Below are positions 62,821 to 64,000 of a stretch of DNA of 64,000 bases, piece after piece (the stretch's first letter is position 1; each line of letters begins with the position of its first letter). The translations under genes and the position numbers were made by a program. Where the stretch lies: positions 9,787 through 73,786 of the forward strand of contig JAFABV010000035.1 in assembly GCA_023425865.1 (NCBI GenBank), given 5' to 3'. The notes beneath the pieces were generated by a model that did no database searches, was not told the origin of the DNA, and worked only from the letters and a program-made list of their open reading frames with translations. This DNA is from Bacteroidota bacterium (GTDB lineage: Bacteria > Bacteroidota > Bacteroidia > Bacteroidales > Bacteroidaceae).

Positions 62821-64000
62821 CACGCAGCGCCGCAGAGTGATTGGAGTTGCGCATCTTCGATGCAGAGAAGAGGGGGGATGTAAGCAGAGCCTGAGAGTTT
62901 TACCTCGGAGAGTCCCCACACTCTCAAGACTTAAGGCGTGTACTTGGGGTTAGTCAACTCAACTGTGTCAGTGCGCCTTGTGTCTCGGCGAGGCACCGCT
63001 CAGTAGCTGAGGGCTTCGCGAGGCACGGGCGAAACCCTCAGATTTGGGTTCGCGTTGTATTTTCCACCTATAGAGGAGGTGCCCAGCGTCCGCACACCGC
63101 CCACTCCTCAACGCCTCTGCGTGCAAACATAGCCCACCCTGCATGAAATAACCACCACCTCGCGTGGGTTCTTTTTAACACGGATGGCACGGAAATTTCG
63201 GAATTGCCATCCGGCACATTTGGATACTACGGAGCATCGCGATGCGATGGGCGGATGGTACGGAAACCTGCATGCGCTTACTCCTATTCTCCATTACTCT
63301 TCAGGCCGTAGGCCCTCCGCTCACCAACCCCTCCTCCGCATCTTAGATGCGCAGCTCCATAATCTCTGCGGCTCTGCGTGCCAAAAATAATTTACGCGTG
63401 CCCAAAAACTCCTGCGCGAAACAACCACCCCCGCGCATGTTTTCTTTTTAACACGGATAACACGGAAATTTCGGAATTACCATCCGGCACACTTTGATAG
63501 TACGGAGCATCGCGACGCGATGGGCGGATGGAACGGAAACCTGCCACCCTTACCTCCTGCTTGCTTTCCCCGAAGGGGATAAACTCTTGACAGGGCACGG
63601 TTGGCACGGCATGGCGACCGCAGGGAGGCATGGCATGCCTACCGTGTCAACGTTCGTGCCGAATGGATGAACGCTGTAGGAGTTCAACAGCCTACAGCAT
63701 CCAACCACACATCCATCGACCGCAATTCTTGAAAACGTTGAACTCTTACAGAGTTCGTATACAATCGGTACGACGGTTAGACAGGGTAGGCGCTTCGCGC
63801 CAACCCTGCCCTATCAAGCGTTCAACCCCTTCGGGGTAGGAGAACTCTGGGGAGACGGATGGCATGGAGAAGCCGGAATTGCCATCCGGCACATTTGGAT
63901 AGTGCGGATCATCGCTTTGCGATGGCGGATGGCACGGAACCTGCCACCTGTTTCTCAAAAGCCTCACATTCGCAATGCGGAACAGGGTAGCGTCCAACAA
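62821..64000. repeat. Repeat mosaic at the window end
   Basis: No gene is supported. Elements shared with other parts of the window: 62821-62870 with about 1955-2003; 62987-63085 with 26727-26816 (inverted); about 63172-63258 and 63449-63535 with the CATCGC/GCGATG element of 1.8-2.1 and 16.9 kb (inverted orientation); 63300-63360 with 2010-2065 (inverted); 63560-63680 and 63738-63835 with the GTTGAACTC...CCCCTTCGGGG arms of 25.7-26.5 kb; 63955-64000 with 1741-1796 (inverted). Short frames here are repeat by-products. Confidence 0.8.

Overview
The window reads as chromosome from a member of Bacteroidota, most likely Prevotellaceae. The evidence is a set of promoters of the Bacteroidota form (TTTG, 19-20 bases, TAnnTTTG), gliding-type genes (gldB- and gldE-like), a large putative porin, DUF4468 and DUF4861 proteins, the omega/Rpb6-type RNA polymerase subunit beside bamD, and a BspA-like leucine-rich repeat protein. 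Most of the window is moderately GC-rich housekeeping DNA. The stretch from about 4.4 to 11.8 kb is visibly AT-rich and stands out as acquired.

Layout. 0-1.5 kb: end of an [FeFe] hydrogenase operon (hydA, hydC). 1.6-3.6 kb: repeat mosaic and an Old Yellow Enzyme-type oxidoreductase. 3.8-14.8 kb: accessory region on the minus strand. Its core is a tightly packed five-gene operon: dynamin-like GTPase, membrane protein, HerA/FtsK-type ATPase, HNH-like nuclease toxin and putative immunity protein. It is followed upstream by a broken copy of a small DUF6140-like gene, a zinc-ribbon protein, a 494-residue glycine-zipper membrane protein, a coiled-coil protein and the intact DUF6140-like gene. 14.8-18.4 kb: candidate structured RNA, a uracil-DNA-glycosylase-like protein, a lipoprotein and a hypothetical. 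18.7-21.5 kb: AraC regulator divergent from a short-chain dehydrogenase and an exported aldo/keto reductase. 21.8-24.1 kb: a four-gene unit with an HPr-kinase-like protein, an S24/S26 peptidase and a PqqD-like RRE protein. 24.2-25.6 kb: pgk. 25.7-26.9 kb: long repeat cluster. 27-33.9 kb: cell-wall glucosaminidase and the full glycine cleavage operon (gcvT-gcvH-gcvPA-gcvPB-lpdA) behind a foldable leader.

34-38 kb: bamD-rpoZ-DUF4293, divergent from uvrB. 38.3-46.6 kb: DUF4468 protein, putative porin, FMN reductase, glycosyltransferase, AmpG-like permease, BadF-type sugar kinase and MaoC hydratase. 46.7-52.5 kb: GldB-like lipoprotein, DUF4861 protein, phosphopantetheinyl transferase, GldE, SSB and four tRNAs. 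53-57.2 kb: calcineurin-like phosphoesterase and a KamA-type radical SAM protein. 57.7-62.8 kb: polyphosphate/phosphate locus (porin O/P, leucine-rich repeat protein, ppk1, ppx). 62.8-64 kb: another repeat mosaic.

The two most striking points are the dynamin-HerA-nuclease-immunity island, which looks like a self-contained conflict system, and the non-coding repeats. The latter include four separate tandem arrays of a 20-base palindrome repeated every 23 bases. All functional calls come from reading motifs by eye; no database search was run.
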